64,000 nucleotides of DNA from Otis tarda (lineage: Eukaryota > Chordata > Aves > Otidiformes > Otididae): positions 43,812,001 to 43,876,000 of the forward strand of contig CM048553.1 of assembly GCA_026413225.1 (NCBI GenBank), written 5' to 3'. A program made the position numbers and the translations under genes. Below, piece by piece: positions 37,201-48,073 of this stretch. Every line of letters starts with the position of its first letter. Positions within the stretch are counted from its first letter, which is position 1. The notes beneath the pieces were generated by a model. That model ran no database searches. It was not told the DNA's origin and saw nothing but the letters and a program-made list of their open reading frames with translations.

Positions 37201-38068
37201 ATCATGGAATCATAGAATCATGAATGTTTTAGGTTGGAAGGGGCCTTAAAGATCATCTAGTTCCAACCCGCCTGCCCTGGGAAGGGACACCTTCCACTAG
37301 ATCAGATTGCTCAAAGCCACATCCAACCTGGCCTTGAACACTTCCAGGGGTGGGGATCCACAGGTTCTCTGGGCAACCTGTTCCAGTGCCTCACCACCCT
37401 CAGAGTAAAGAGTTTCTTCCTAATAGCTAATCTAAATCTACCTTCTTTCAGTTTAAAACCACTACCCCTCATCCTATCACTGCATTCCCTGATAAAGAGT
37501 CCCTCCCCATCTTTCCTGTAGGCTCTTTGAAGTTCTGGAAGGCCACTATAAGGTCTCCTTGGAGCTTTCTCTTCTCTAGACTGAACACTACCAACTCTCT
37601 CAGCTTGTCCTCATAGGAGAGGTGCTCCAGCTCCCTTATCATCTTCATGACCCTCGTCTGGACCTGCTTAAGCAGGTCCGTGTCTTTTTATGCTGGGGGC
37701 CTCATAGCTGAACACAGTACTCCAGGTGGGGTCTCATGAGAGCAGAGCAGAGGGGGAGAATCACCTCCCTCGACCTTCTTTTGATGCAACAGGCTGTGGT
37801 TGGCTTTCTGGGCTGCAAGCACACATTGCTGGCTCATGTTGAGCTTCTCATCCACCAGCCCCCTCAAGTCCTTCTCCTCAGGGCTACTCTCAATCCAGTC
37901 ATCATCCAGCCTGTATTTGTGCTTGGGATTGCCTTGAGCCAGGTGCAGGACCTTACCCTTAGCTTTGTTGAACTTCATGAGATTTTCATGAGTCCACTGC
38001 TCTAGCCTGTCAAGGTCCCTCTGGTTCTTTCTAGAGTATCAACCACAGTACTCAGCTTGGTGTCATCA
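37201..38068 (-). mobile_element. CR1 LINE, 5'-truncated and decayed (about 870 bp)
   Basis: The + strand opens with ggaatcatagaatcatgaa, a decayed CR1 3' repeat, and continues with the typical aggttggaaggggcctt... stretch. Minus-strand pieces such as [19 protein letters not shown] and [19 protein letters not shown] align with the open frame of the 19372-20370 copy, but frameshifts and stops break it. Homology ends at ggtgtcatca (38059-38068), inside the FADD motif, so the catalytic core is missing. It belongs to the same general CR1 group as the young copy but is older. Confidence 0.95.
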
Positions 38069-41000
38069 GGATCAGGAGTTCTGTGCAGGAAATAAAGATT
38101 TGTTTTCACTGATACTGTCAAGATAGTGAAATCTGTGCTTATTTTGGCATGGAATGAAAAGATCTTTGGATATTTTTTTGTGAAATCTTATAGTGGGAAG
38201 GGCAGGAGAAGATTTGTTCTGTTTACTCCAGTGGTTATGTCCTGGACAAAAGGCAATCTCTGTGGTTCTTCTTTGTCTTCTGGGGATGCTAAACCTTTTG
38301 TGAATGTTGTGAGGAAGCTTTTGTTAGCAATGGTTGTTCTTGACAGAGCAAAAGCACTATGATGTGGATTGAATATATGAAGCCAGCATACAGCCAAGTG
38401 CATTTATGAACTGAAGGGTAAGGAGAGGAGAAAACAAAAGAAATGTGATTTCTTGTTCCCCTCTAGAATATGTCAGAAGAGGAAGCAAGATCTGTCTGTG
38501 GCCTCTCTGCCTGCTTCAACGCTTACTAGAAAAAATGCCTCACTACAGCAAGTCATTTCCTGACTGCTGTGGGCTCCTTCCTGTTAGCAGGCCCCAGCGA
38601 AACTACTCCCATGTATTCCGGTAGTACCAGTAATTTTATTTCATTCCTGGGGCAAGTTGGAGAAGGATATGAAAACTACTGTTTCTCTCACGGTCTAGAG
38701 AGAGCACATGGGCTTGTGGTCCAGACTGTATGTGCAGACAGTGAGGGCAAAGATTAGTATGGGGCTCTCAAACCCTGCTTCAAAGTCCCTGTAGCAATTC
38801 AGGTATAATTTCCCTTCATAAATATTGTCCTTTTGCTCAGTGGCCTTTCTCTTGAACATTTAAGTCTGCATGCAAATTCACTTCAGGCACTGAGTGACAA
38901 GGGCAACTTTTTGTTTACAACAGAAATGCTGTTGCTTTCTTTGCTTAAAGTCTCTTTAGATTAACATACATAACAGTGTGCTTTGAAATGTACTGTTTTT
39001 TCAACTCTAGTAGGGCCATAAACTACTGACATATTATCACAATGGTACTCCTTGATGTAATACATTTATTAACTGGTACCAATATAGTTGCAGGTATTGC
39101 TTTATTTGTGCACACAGTTACGGCTATAAAACTCTTTCTCTTGCATCAACTGCATGTTCTCTATCTCTTGATGTTCCCATTTCTGTATCCTTTCAATCTG
39201 CGTATATATATGTGTAGGCTGGTATCTGTATATTATCAAAAGCTGTATTTCAAACTAGGAAACAGGACATACAATTAAAGGCAAGAAGGACAATGGGACA
39301 GAAGCCATCAAAGACATTGGCTGTTGTTGTAGGAAAGGTGTCACATACACAAGGGTCACCTTTGTTCTTTATTTACCGCACTATATTTGGATTCTTAATC
39401 CTTTAAGACCAGTTGCTTCTGGGTAGTAACTCTCTTGAACCAATGACATATACTTTCAGCTGAGGAAGGAAGTTCACAAACGTACAGAGAAAAATGAGAA
39501 AGGGAAAGCAAATGTGTCCATTGCTCCAAGGAGATTCAACTAAGATATCAAGGTAGTGTCAGAGAAGAATTTGAATATATGTCCAAAATTATAAATATTA
39601 CATTATGAGGTTGTGGTTTAGTACTTGCCACAGAAACAGGGCTCAGAGTTGGTGAAGATCTGTATCGGGGTTTGCCCATTCCAAAGTTAAAGCTGCTTTA
39701 ATTCAGTGCAGGGTTTGGGCTTCCTGCTCACTTTATGCCATTTTTAGCAAGCTTTTAAATTCAACAGTGTAGCAAAATGAAACAAAATGCTAAGATTTGC
39801 AAAATATACATTATTAGCTGATGTTTGGTTTCCTTACCATACTCAAATCATTATTTAATCTCTGATCAGCTAATAAATGCCGAGGTAACTGGCAACATTT
39901 CATTGAGAAAGGGGAAAAAAAAGTATAAAAATAGTTTTTTAAAATTTTGAAACATAATCCATTTTTATGAAATATCAACAAGTATCCCCAGCAGAATTGC
40001 TGCCAGGGAGCAGAGAGGATTTCCCAGCTACCTTTAGTCTTCCTACTGGAGTCATGACAAGTTGGCTGCTTAACAGCTGGTTCGGAGCACTTCCCCAGGC
40101 TCACTGCTCTGACAAGGGGATTCCATTTTTTCTACTGCCTATAAGAGGCAGCCCAAAGAGATGAGACAAGTCAATTTAGACAGAACAGTAAACCAATAGA
40201 AAAATGGTTGTCATTTATTCAGTATGCAGAGAGGGTACATTTATCTGGGAAAAAGTATGCATGTTTGGTTTTTTTTCATATTAGTTCTTGATGGACATGT
40301 CTGGTCTGATAAGTATAAGGAAAGTCATCCTTTCACTCAGTTTAATAAAACCTCAAGAAACAACATGTTCTCGATAACATAAAGACATTCACTTGGTAGT
40401 ATGGTAATAACTTTTCAGATGGAATGACCTGGTGCTTACATGAGTGAACAATGTGTCTGTAAACAAATTTGAAAAGTAAGGTTGCTGCTGTAATGTTTAT
40501 TTGCTTTACATTGGCCTATATTTACAAAGTAGAATTCCTAAGTATGCTTAACTTGTTAAAACTTCCTAAATAAAGAAAAAGTAAACTGGAAAATAAGCAG
40601 ATGCTTACGGTAAGCTTAAAAAACTATTTATTCAGCTGGTATTTGTGTCTTAAGTCAAATAGCAGTATTAGAACACTGGAATACAACAAAAGCCTTTAAT
40701 ACAGTTCATTATTCTGGAAAGCTGGGACTAACTAATCCTTCCCTGCACTGGCCCCCAAGTGCATCTCTCAACTAATGAACTCTCTGTTCCTAAAGCCCCC
40801 TAATACACTTTTTATTTCTGATGTCACTTTCCCACCCTTCAAGGCACATAAGGTGGCATCTGTCATTACACCAACATAAACTTTATTTCTGCTGATGCAT
40901 TTTGGTATTGGCAAGTGCTTAAAGATCATTTACTTAGTATAACGAGCAGACTGTATTTAGCGTTCTTCCTGCGATTTCAGGTTTTTTGCCATACAGGGAA

Positions 41001-42857
41001 TGTAGAGTGCTTGTAGTTGATAAAGTCAGGCTTCTTTCTTTGCAGGTGATAGAAAACATTCTGAAATAAATATATTCTTATATGAAAAGTATGTCAGTAG
41101 AGCTTAGAGCATTTTAAAACAACAAGGCCTTTCAAATAAAATGAAGAGGAAATTAAGTCTGTATGTTGATGAAATCACCGTTTGCAAAAATCATGCATTT
41201 TCTTCTGTGTCGCTGGTTCCTTACCGTTTCCCCTGTTAATCTTCATTTCTTTTAAAGCCACTATAGCATCAGCAGAATTGCATGACAAATCATGGGCCAA
41301 GAATATCTTGCCAAATTTAAAAGGCATTATAGTAACCAGTTTCTTGCAGAAATTATAACAAAATTAATCGTACTGGGGCAACAGGGCAGACCTAAGCAAT
41401 TGGCAGGCCAACTACTTGTTTTGGCAAAGATAGTGGCAAAAACCTCATCATAATTTTTATATGATTTTTTTTTTCAACTTAAGTAATATTATGCCATGCT
41501 AAGATGTCTCTGTACGGTTTACAAGTTCAGTAAAATCAGACATCCAAACAGATGAAGATGAAAAAGATGTTTGCTGTAGCCTTTGCCGGTTGCCAAGTGG
41601 ATGTTTATCAGCAAATACCTATTATAGACTGAAAAGAATCAAATTACTTACAATGGTAACATCTGATGCAAGACATTGTTGTCTTCTACAGCTAAATAAG
41701 TTGAATATGAATGGACTTGACAGCATGTATTATGAAACACATTATGGTTCTGGAGACTGGGTGTTGCCCTAACAACCAGACGATATTTCCTTAATTAAGT
41801 ATAATTTTTTCCCTACGTTATCACAAGAGGATTCTACAAACTCTGGTGAATTAATGGCCTGGCAAATGCGTGTAATTCTCTGCTCTAGGTAACTGTCAGC
41901 TTTCGAGATGTTAAGCTGTCTTAGGAAAGCTGCAAATACTTGGTTTGTTTTCCCAACTTCTTTCCGTAAAGTATTAAACTATATATGTTTAGGGACTAGA
42001 ATTTATGTATTTTCTATTTTAAAATAATATGTTTACTGTCTGTGAGTTATTTTTTTGTCCTTGATATATTTTCTCTCCAGATCATATTTTTGGAATAGTT
42101 TATTTGCAAAAACTGTCTTGCTACTGAAAGACATTTGGTATCAGATTTTTCCGCTGTGCGTCTGGCACTTCTGTTTGCTACATTAAATCATAAGACTTCC
42201 TTCACCGCTGCCCTTTCTTCATTTCCAGGTTCCCGAATTTATACACAGGAATAGCTATCAGTCTGTCACATCTGTAATCGTAGCAAGTTCCTCCAGCCAT
42301 ACCTTTGCAATAAACATCTTTGCAAAGAGGGGCTTGGTATTTTAAGGCTCTGGGACATCCTAAATTAATTGCAGCCAGTACTGCCGGCAGTGCGGGGCTG
42401 CATGAAGCTTTAATGCAGGTGTGACTTTCTGCTTCCCCATTACACATCACCTTGTCTCTCCTGGAAAGCCCTGAGGCAAGTGTCCATCTCTAATCCAAAG
42501 GAGAAAACTACTCATAGAGGGAACTGAGAGCTGTTTATTAATTGACAGATTTAGTTTGGTACAGTAAAAATGCTGCTTTGTGGGATGGATCGTTCTGAAC
42601 ATAAAGATCATGATTTCTTACTGTAACCAAAAAGTGCAGGTGGATGTCCAAACCCCAAGACCTTGTCTGACTGCGTGCTACTCTAGAGGAGCAGCCCTGG
42701 TATATGAGGCTAGTAGTTTTGAAAATGCAGCAAGAACATAATTTTCCTTGGGCATGGTACTACTTCAGACTCTTCAACTGAATCTACTATGCAGGGACGG
42801 CTGAATGAGTGTATGCCCCACAGCTTTGCTTTCAGACTCTTTCAGGAAACGGGTAGA

Positions 42858-42881
42858 TTTTTTTTTTCAAGAAAAAAAAAA
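42858..42881. repeat. T10/A10 inverted run
   Basis: Ten T, then caag, then ten A: a perfect 24-base self-complementary segment with an almost absent loop. Probably produced by slippage or inverted duplication in an AT-rich intron. Confidence 0.9.
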
Positions 42882-44909
42882 GAGAGGAGCAGCATGAAAG
42901 AGAAGAATGTCATGTAAGGAAGACAGAAGGGCTTTTTGAATAATATCTTAACCCTACTATGCTGAAATAAATTTTGTGGTGAAAGCTTGGGACTATCGTG
43001 ATTTGTAAGGACCCATGTTAACAAAGAAGGTTAGCACCAAGGTGGTTCATTAGATTGACTTAATCAACGGGTTAGCCTATGTAAACCAGTGCAAATTAAT
43101 AGCGCCAAGCAAGAGGCAAAAGTGTTCGTGAGTGTTGCAGGTTTGATACTTGCGCACTGATAGGCTTGTTTTATAGGCATTTATTTGGAATCATGACAGA
43201 TATTCTGTGGAGGCTAGTTTCTGTAATTTGCCAAATTTCCCTAGGGACTCTTGTCAGTGCAAGAAACGTAATTCACTATGTGACATAAAACAAGTGTGTA
43301 TGTATTTCATATGCTGAGGGTATTACAAAAAGGTCTGACCAAGCTGAGCCTACCTCCTCTTTGCCATTGCATGCAAGTAATGCATTTGCAGAGACTGCAG
43401 AATCTATGCTTCTCAGATAGTATACACATAGACAAAATATTGCTGGAAGGTGAGAAAAAAATGAATTGGTACTTCCCTACCATTTTTTATTTTTGTTTAT
43501 CTTTTATTTGCAGCTGAAAATTTGAAATCTTTTGCTGCTAATCAAGTCATTGGCAATGCAGTCACATAGCTCTACGTAAATATGAGACAGACACTTAAGA
43601 ACAGGTGTACTGTGGTTTTTGGAACTAGTTTACTTTGTATTCCTGTTTATAGGTTGATTTTGTCAGTAATCTCAATGGAAAAAATGTCAGTTTCCTTTTT
43701 TTTAAACAAATACATTCATCCACGTTTTCCACACTTTGCAGCAGATGAATGTTGTGATTGATTGTGCAAGTTTATGTGTGCACACAAACATACATATGCA
43801 AAGTAGAGCTATTTCATATAAAGAAATAGCTGGGAATACCTCCTTATTTCACTGTCTGCAAGAAAAAAGAGCAGACCACTCTGTTTCCGACCGACTTTCT
43901 CTAACTAACACAGGAAATAGCATTTTACGCTATGGAACTGAAGAGAATCAACACTTCACTAAGGCATGAGGTTACCAACACAGGACCTCGGGGAGTGGGA
44001 GAGCAAAACACCAAGGAATATGAATGGCAAAGAAGCTTTTTTCCAAAGCTCCTCTGGCATGTCTTTTGTTTCATTTTTGTTCAAAGTCTTCTTCCTGTTT
44101 TATTTCATTTGCTGTTTGTTATTAATATCTTAATTTTTCGTAGAATCATACAAACACAGAATCATTTAGGTTGGAAAAGACCTTAACGATCGCCTCCAAC
44201 CATTAACCTAGCACTGCCAGGTCCACCACTGAACCACGTCCCTAAACACCACAACTACAGGTCTTTTAAATACCTCCAGGGATGGTGAGTCAACCACGTC
44301 CCTGGGCAGCCTATTCCAAAGCTTGACAACCCTTTCAGTGAATAATTTTTTCCTAATATTCAATCTAAACCTTCTCTGATGCAACTTGAGGCCATTTCCT
44401 CTTGTCCTATCACTTGTTACGTGGGAGAAGAGACTGACACCCACCTGGCTTTCAGGTAGTTGTAGAGAGCAATAAGATCTCCCTTCAGCCTCCCTTTCTC
44501 CAAGCTAAACAACCCCAGTTCCCTCAGCCGTTCCTCATAAGACTAGTACTCTACATCCTTCATGAGCTTCATTGCCCTTCTTTGGATGCTCTCCAGCACC
44601 TCAATGTCTTTCCTGTAGTGAGGGGCCCAAACTGAACTGAGGTGCAGCCTCAGCAGTGCCAAGTACAGGGGGATGATCACTTCCCTACTCCTGCTGGCCA
44701 CTCTATTTCCGATACAAGCCAAGCCACCCAGGCACACTGCTGGCTCATATTCAGCCAACTGTTGACCAATACCTTGAGATCCTTTTCTGCCAGGCAGCTT
44801 TCTAGCCACTCTTCCCCAGCCGCATGTAGCATTGCATGGGGTTGTTGTGACCCAAGTGCAGGACCCAACACTTGGACTTGTTGAACCTCATACAATTAGC
44901 CTTGGCCCA

Positions 44910-45128
44910 TCAATCCAGACTGTCCAGATCCCTCTGTAGAGCCTTCCTACCCTCAAGCAAATTAACACTCCTTCCCAACTTGGAGTTGTCTGCAGGCTTA
45001 CTGAGGGTGCTCTCAATCCCCTCATCCAGATCATTGATAAAGATATTAAATAGAACTGTCACAAATATTGAGCCCTGGGGAACATCACTTGTGACTGGCC
45101 ACCAACTGGACTTAACTCCATTCACCAC
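44910..45128 (-). pseudogene. CR1 reverse-transcriptase remnant with destroyed active site
   Basis: This frame encodes [20 protein letters not shown] followed by [13 protein letters not shown]. Active CR1 copies, including the one at 19372-20370, have FADDTKL here; in this copy the motif has become PADN, losing the leading aromatic residue and one catalytic aspartate. The loss shows the copy has been drifting for a long time. The frame continues to [16 protein letters not shown] before breaking. Confidence 0.9.
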
Positions 45129-45318
45129 AACTCTTTAGGCCCAGCCATCCAGACAGTTTTTTATTCAGTGAAGAGTACACCTGGGCAAGCCATGAGCAGC
45201 CAATTTGTCCAGGAGAATACTGTGGGAAACAGTGTAAAAGGCTTTACTAAAGTCTAGGTAGACATCCACAGCCTTTCCCTCATCCACTAAGTATGCCACC
45301 TTGTCATAGGAGATCAGG

Positions 45319-45534
45319 TTAGTCAAGCAGGACATGCCTCTGATTAGGCCAGCTGGGCCTAATCACCTGGTTGTCCTGTACGTAGCGCGTGATGGCGTTC
45401 AAGATGATCTGCTCCATAACCTTCCCTGGCACTGAGGTCAGATTGACAGGCCTGTGGTTCCCCACATCCTCCTTCTGACCCTTCTTGTAGATGGGTGTCA
45501 CATTTGCTAACTTCCAGTCAACTGGTACCTCCAC
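45319..45534 (-). pseudogene. CR1 reverse-transcriptase remnant (N-terminal RT motifs)
   Basis: This frame inside the 44141-46295 element encodes VPVDWKLANVTPIYKKGQK, then EDVGNHRPVNLTSVPGKVMEQI, the start of the non-LTR reverse-transcriptase domain (PIYKKG and NHRPVNLTS are hallmark motifs). Immediately downstream in the element's own direction the frame is lost, so only this slice is readable. It identifies how far the element extends and that it once carried a full RT. Confidence 0.9.
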
Positions 45535-46864
45535 AGTTAGCCAGGACTGCTGCTAAATGATTGAAAGTGGCTTGGTGAGCACTTCTGCCAGCTCCCTCAG
45601 TACCCTTGAGCGGATCCCATCCGGCCCCATAGACTTATGAGTGTCTAAGTGGTGTAGCAGTTTGCTAACCATTTCCCCTTGGATTATGGGGGCTTCATTC
45701 TTCTCCTTATCCCTGTCTTCCAGCTCAGGTGGCTGGGTACTGGGAGAACAATCTTACTGTTAAAGACTGAGGCAAAGAAGGCATTAAGTATCTCAGCCTT
45801 TTCCTCATCCTTTGTCACTGCATTTCCTCCCACATCTGATACAGAAGGGAGATTCTCCTTAGCCCTTGTTTTGTTGCTAATGTATTTATAGATATATTTT
45901 TAATTGTCTTTTACAACAGTAGCCAAATTAAGTTCTGATTGGGCTTTGGCCTTTCTAATTGTCTCCCTGCATAACCTCACAACATCCTTGTAGTCCTCCT
46001 GAGTGGCCTGCCCCTTCTTCCAAAGGTCATGAGCTCTCCTTTTTTTCCTCAGTTCCAGCCAAAGCTCTCTGTTCAGCCAGGTCAGTCCTCTTCCCCGCCA
46101 GCTTATTTTTCAGCACATGGGGACAGGCTGCTCCTGAACCTTTTAAGATTTCATTCTGGAAGAATGTCCAGCCTTCCTGGACCCCTTTGCCCTTCAGGAC
46201 TGCCTCCCAAGTGACTCTGTCAACCAGGCTCCTGAACAGGCCAGAGTCTGCCCTCCAGAAGTCCAAGGTGGTAGTTCTGCTGACCCCCCTCCTTAAACTC
46301 ATGTGGAGAAGAAAAATGCTTTTAAATGCTGTGTATGTGTTTTAAATGGGTGTCACTACCAAACTCACTGTCAATAGCTAGTCTTACTTAATCAGCTATA
46401 AAATGTCATGAGTAAGGGTTCTTAATTGAGACTGGAAAAATGGAAGATAATTACCATAATGGGTTGAAGATCTTGGAGACTGAAGGTTTTAGAAGTCAGA
46501 GAAAATTGGGGACATATGTGTTCTGTCTGTAAGATTGTTCTATATGGGATATGGAAAAATAGAAATAGGCATTTTGCAATGTACAGTAGCATTCATCATG
46601 GAAAGAACATATGCATTTGTTTGTCAGAAGCAATGAAGTAAAAAATGACACTTAATTGGAACTGACATAAAATGGCCTCATTAGTAGTACAAATAATATA
46701 TGTGTGTAGCTTGGTTGTCAATAGGAACAAAACATATTTCCTCTGACAGATATATTAGTCTCTTTTAAGATTCATGACAAGTTTTCAGCCAGGTTCACTC
46801 ATTTAGCGAATGCTGCTTTTTTTCAAATGTGAAATGTTGAAGTGTAAATGATGTGTGTTTGTAG

Positions 46865-46975
46865 GGTGCTGTGATAACACCAACAATGGACCACACTATG
46901 TCAATGCAGCCAGCAAGCATGATGGGCCCTCTGACCCAACAGATGAACCACCTTTCCCTGGGCACAACAGGAACG
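46865..46975 (+). CDS. RBMS3: RBMS3 coding exon D (111 nt)
   Basis: This exon encodes 37 residues: [18 protein letters not shown], then [19 protein letters not shown], the methionine/glutamine-rich segment near the RBMS3 C terminus. Both ends are in phase 0, so it joins exon C directly and could be skipped without frameshift. The donor is ACG|GTAAGA. The acceptor (gatgtgtgtttgtag) has only a poor pyrimidine tract. From memory, mammalian RBMS3 has Pro and Asn where this copy has Thr (DHTMS) and Ser (QPASM), which resembles the paralogue RBMS1 at those two positions. The flanking sequence still supports RBMS3. The 5' end of a large antisense CR1 lies about 570 bp upstream. The coding sequence must continue downstream of the window. 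Confidence 0.94.
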
Positions 46976-48026
46976 GTAAGATCATGTTTATTCTTACTGA
47001 CTTTCTCAAGGTAATTTATTACTCTTGAGTTTTCAGTGCTTCAACTTTTTTTTCAGTTTAATGTTGCCATGGTTTACTTTGTTTTTCCTCCATGTCCAGA
47101 GATGTCTGGCCCTGTCGGGGCAAACATATCTAAGCGCCTTTCATCATGACCCAAACATGGTGTACTGAACAAACAATATCCTCCCATAGCTGCATCACAC
47201 AAACGTGTATCGACGGATATGTTTCTAAAGCCATCCTACAGTCAGCATGAGGTATTATAGAGCAGAAATTACAAAGTAGTATGAGTAGTAAAGCAGTAGG
47301 TCAACAAAACTTGCTCTGTACTTAGCAGGAATTATCTGTACTAATTCTCATGTAAATATGTAAGTACTCCTCTATCAATTTGGACTGAATTAGAAATTGT
47401 TTGCTTGTCAATTTATAAAGTTTTATACTACTGGGAAATGGGAGTTCTGGCTTCGTGGCAAAATCCAGTACTCACTTCTAACCCATAGCAGCCAGCCATA
47501 CCTAGTTTGCTCCAGGCTCAGAAACGTGATTTTGGGTCAAGGTCAGCTGTGTTTCCAATATATTGTATTTAAATTTGCATATTTCAACAATTACTTTCTC
47601 TTTAAGCTGTGTAAGTCAGACTCAATTAACTCTCCCAGAGTCAGAGAAAGGCAAAAAATACTCTTAATAAAAAATATTAAAACTCTCTGAAATATTCCTA
47701 AAATACAATAGCCTACACACAATATATGGTGGTTTGATATGTGAATGTGTGCACGCTGCATCTACGTGTATATTTTTACGAAAAAGCAGACATAACCATT
47801 ACACTTACATGTCTTTAGCAGACACATGCTTTACGTAGTAATTACATGAAAGATCTATTATGCATTTACAAATTTTTTTTTGTTTCACCACTGTACTACT
47901 TGATAGTAATCTTTAGGAATAATTTTCCAACTTTGGTTTTGAGTTGTTTTTTTTTTTTTTTCTAAATTGAATAAGGTACTGAATAAAGTTATATCCTTAC
48001 AAAGTTATTTAACTCACTGTATTGGA

Positions 48027-48073
48027 TCTTCTTTTCCTCTTCTTCCTCTCTTCTCTTCTTCTCCTTTTTTCTT
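48027..48073. repeat. Uninterrupted 47-nt pyrimidine tract
   Basis: Only C and T from 48027 to 48073, rich in cttctt and tcctct units. It lies 1.05 kb downstream of exon D on the transcribed strand. Such tracts can bind PTB-type proteins in RNA or form triplex DNA, but nothing here shows that it does. Confidence 0.9.

Larger units (their letters stand above)
44141..46295 (-). mobile_element. CR1 LINE, longest copy (about 2.15 kb), older subfamily
   Basis: It starts with tagaatcatacaaacacagaatcatttaggttgg on the + strand and has a 3' region distinct from the other three copies (aaccattaacctagcactgcc...), so it is a different CR1 subfamily, possibly CR1-J-like, a type I associate with neoavian birds. 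Reading on the minus strand it covers the end of the endonuclease-to-RT linker (TTTLDFWRADSGLFRSLVDR), much of the reverse transcriptase and the 3' end. Frameshifts and stops occur throughout. The 5' boundary near 46295 is where recognisable CR1 sequence stops; exon D of RBMS3 lies about 570 bp further on. Confidence 0.94.
11759..46864 (+). other. RBMS3: RBMS3 intron between exons C and D (about 35.1 kb)
   Basis: A very long intron. It contains three antisense CR1 copies (19372-20370, 37201-38068, 44141-46295), an ancient CR1/L3-like relic (about 21130-22230), MITE-like palindromes (20828-20925, 30442-30507), small tandem duplications (14777-14830), a perfect 18-bp palindrome (20751-20768), a TA/TG microsatellite (36705-36735) and a T10/A10 inverted run (42858-42881). 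Outside these it is AT-rich, apparently unique intron sequence. Open frames of 150-166 codons exist (18590-19057 minus, 30551-31051 plus), but I recognise nothing in them and see no splice or codon-usage support. Confidence 0.85.

Noticed and set aside
1114..46975. Assignment of the exons to RBMS1 instead of RBMS3
   Set aside because: The encoded [30 protein letters not shown] and [17 protein letters not shown] segments fit RBMS3; RBMS1 differs in each as I remember it.
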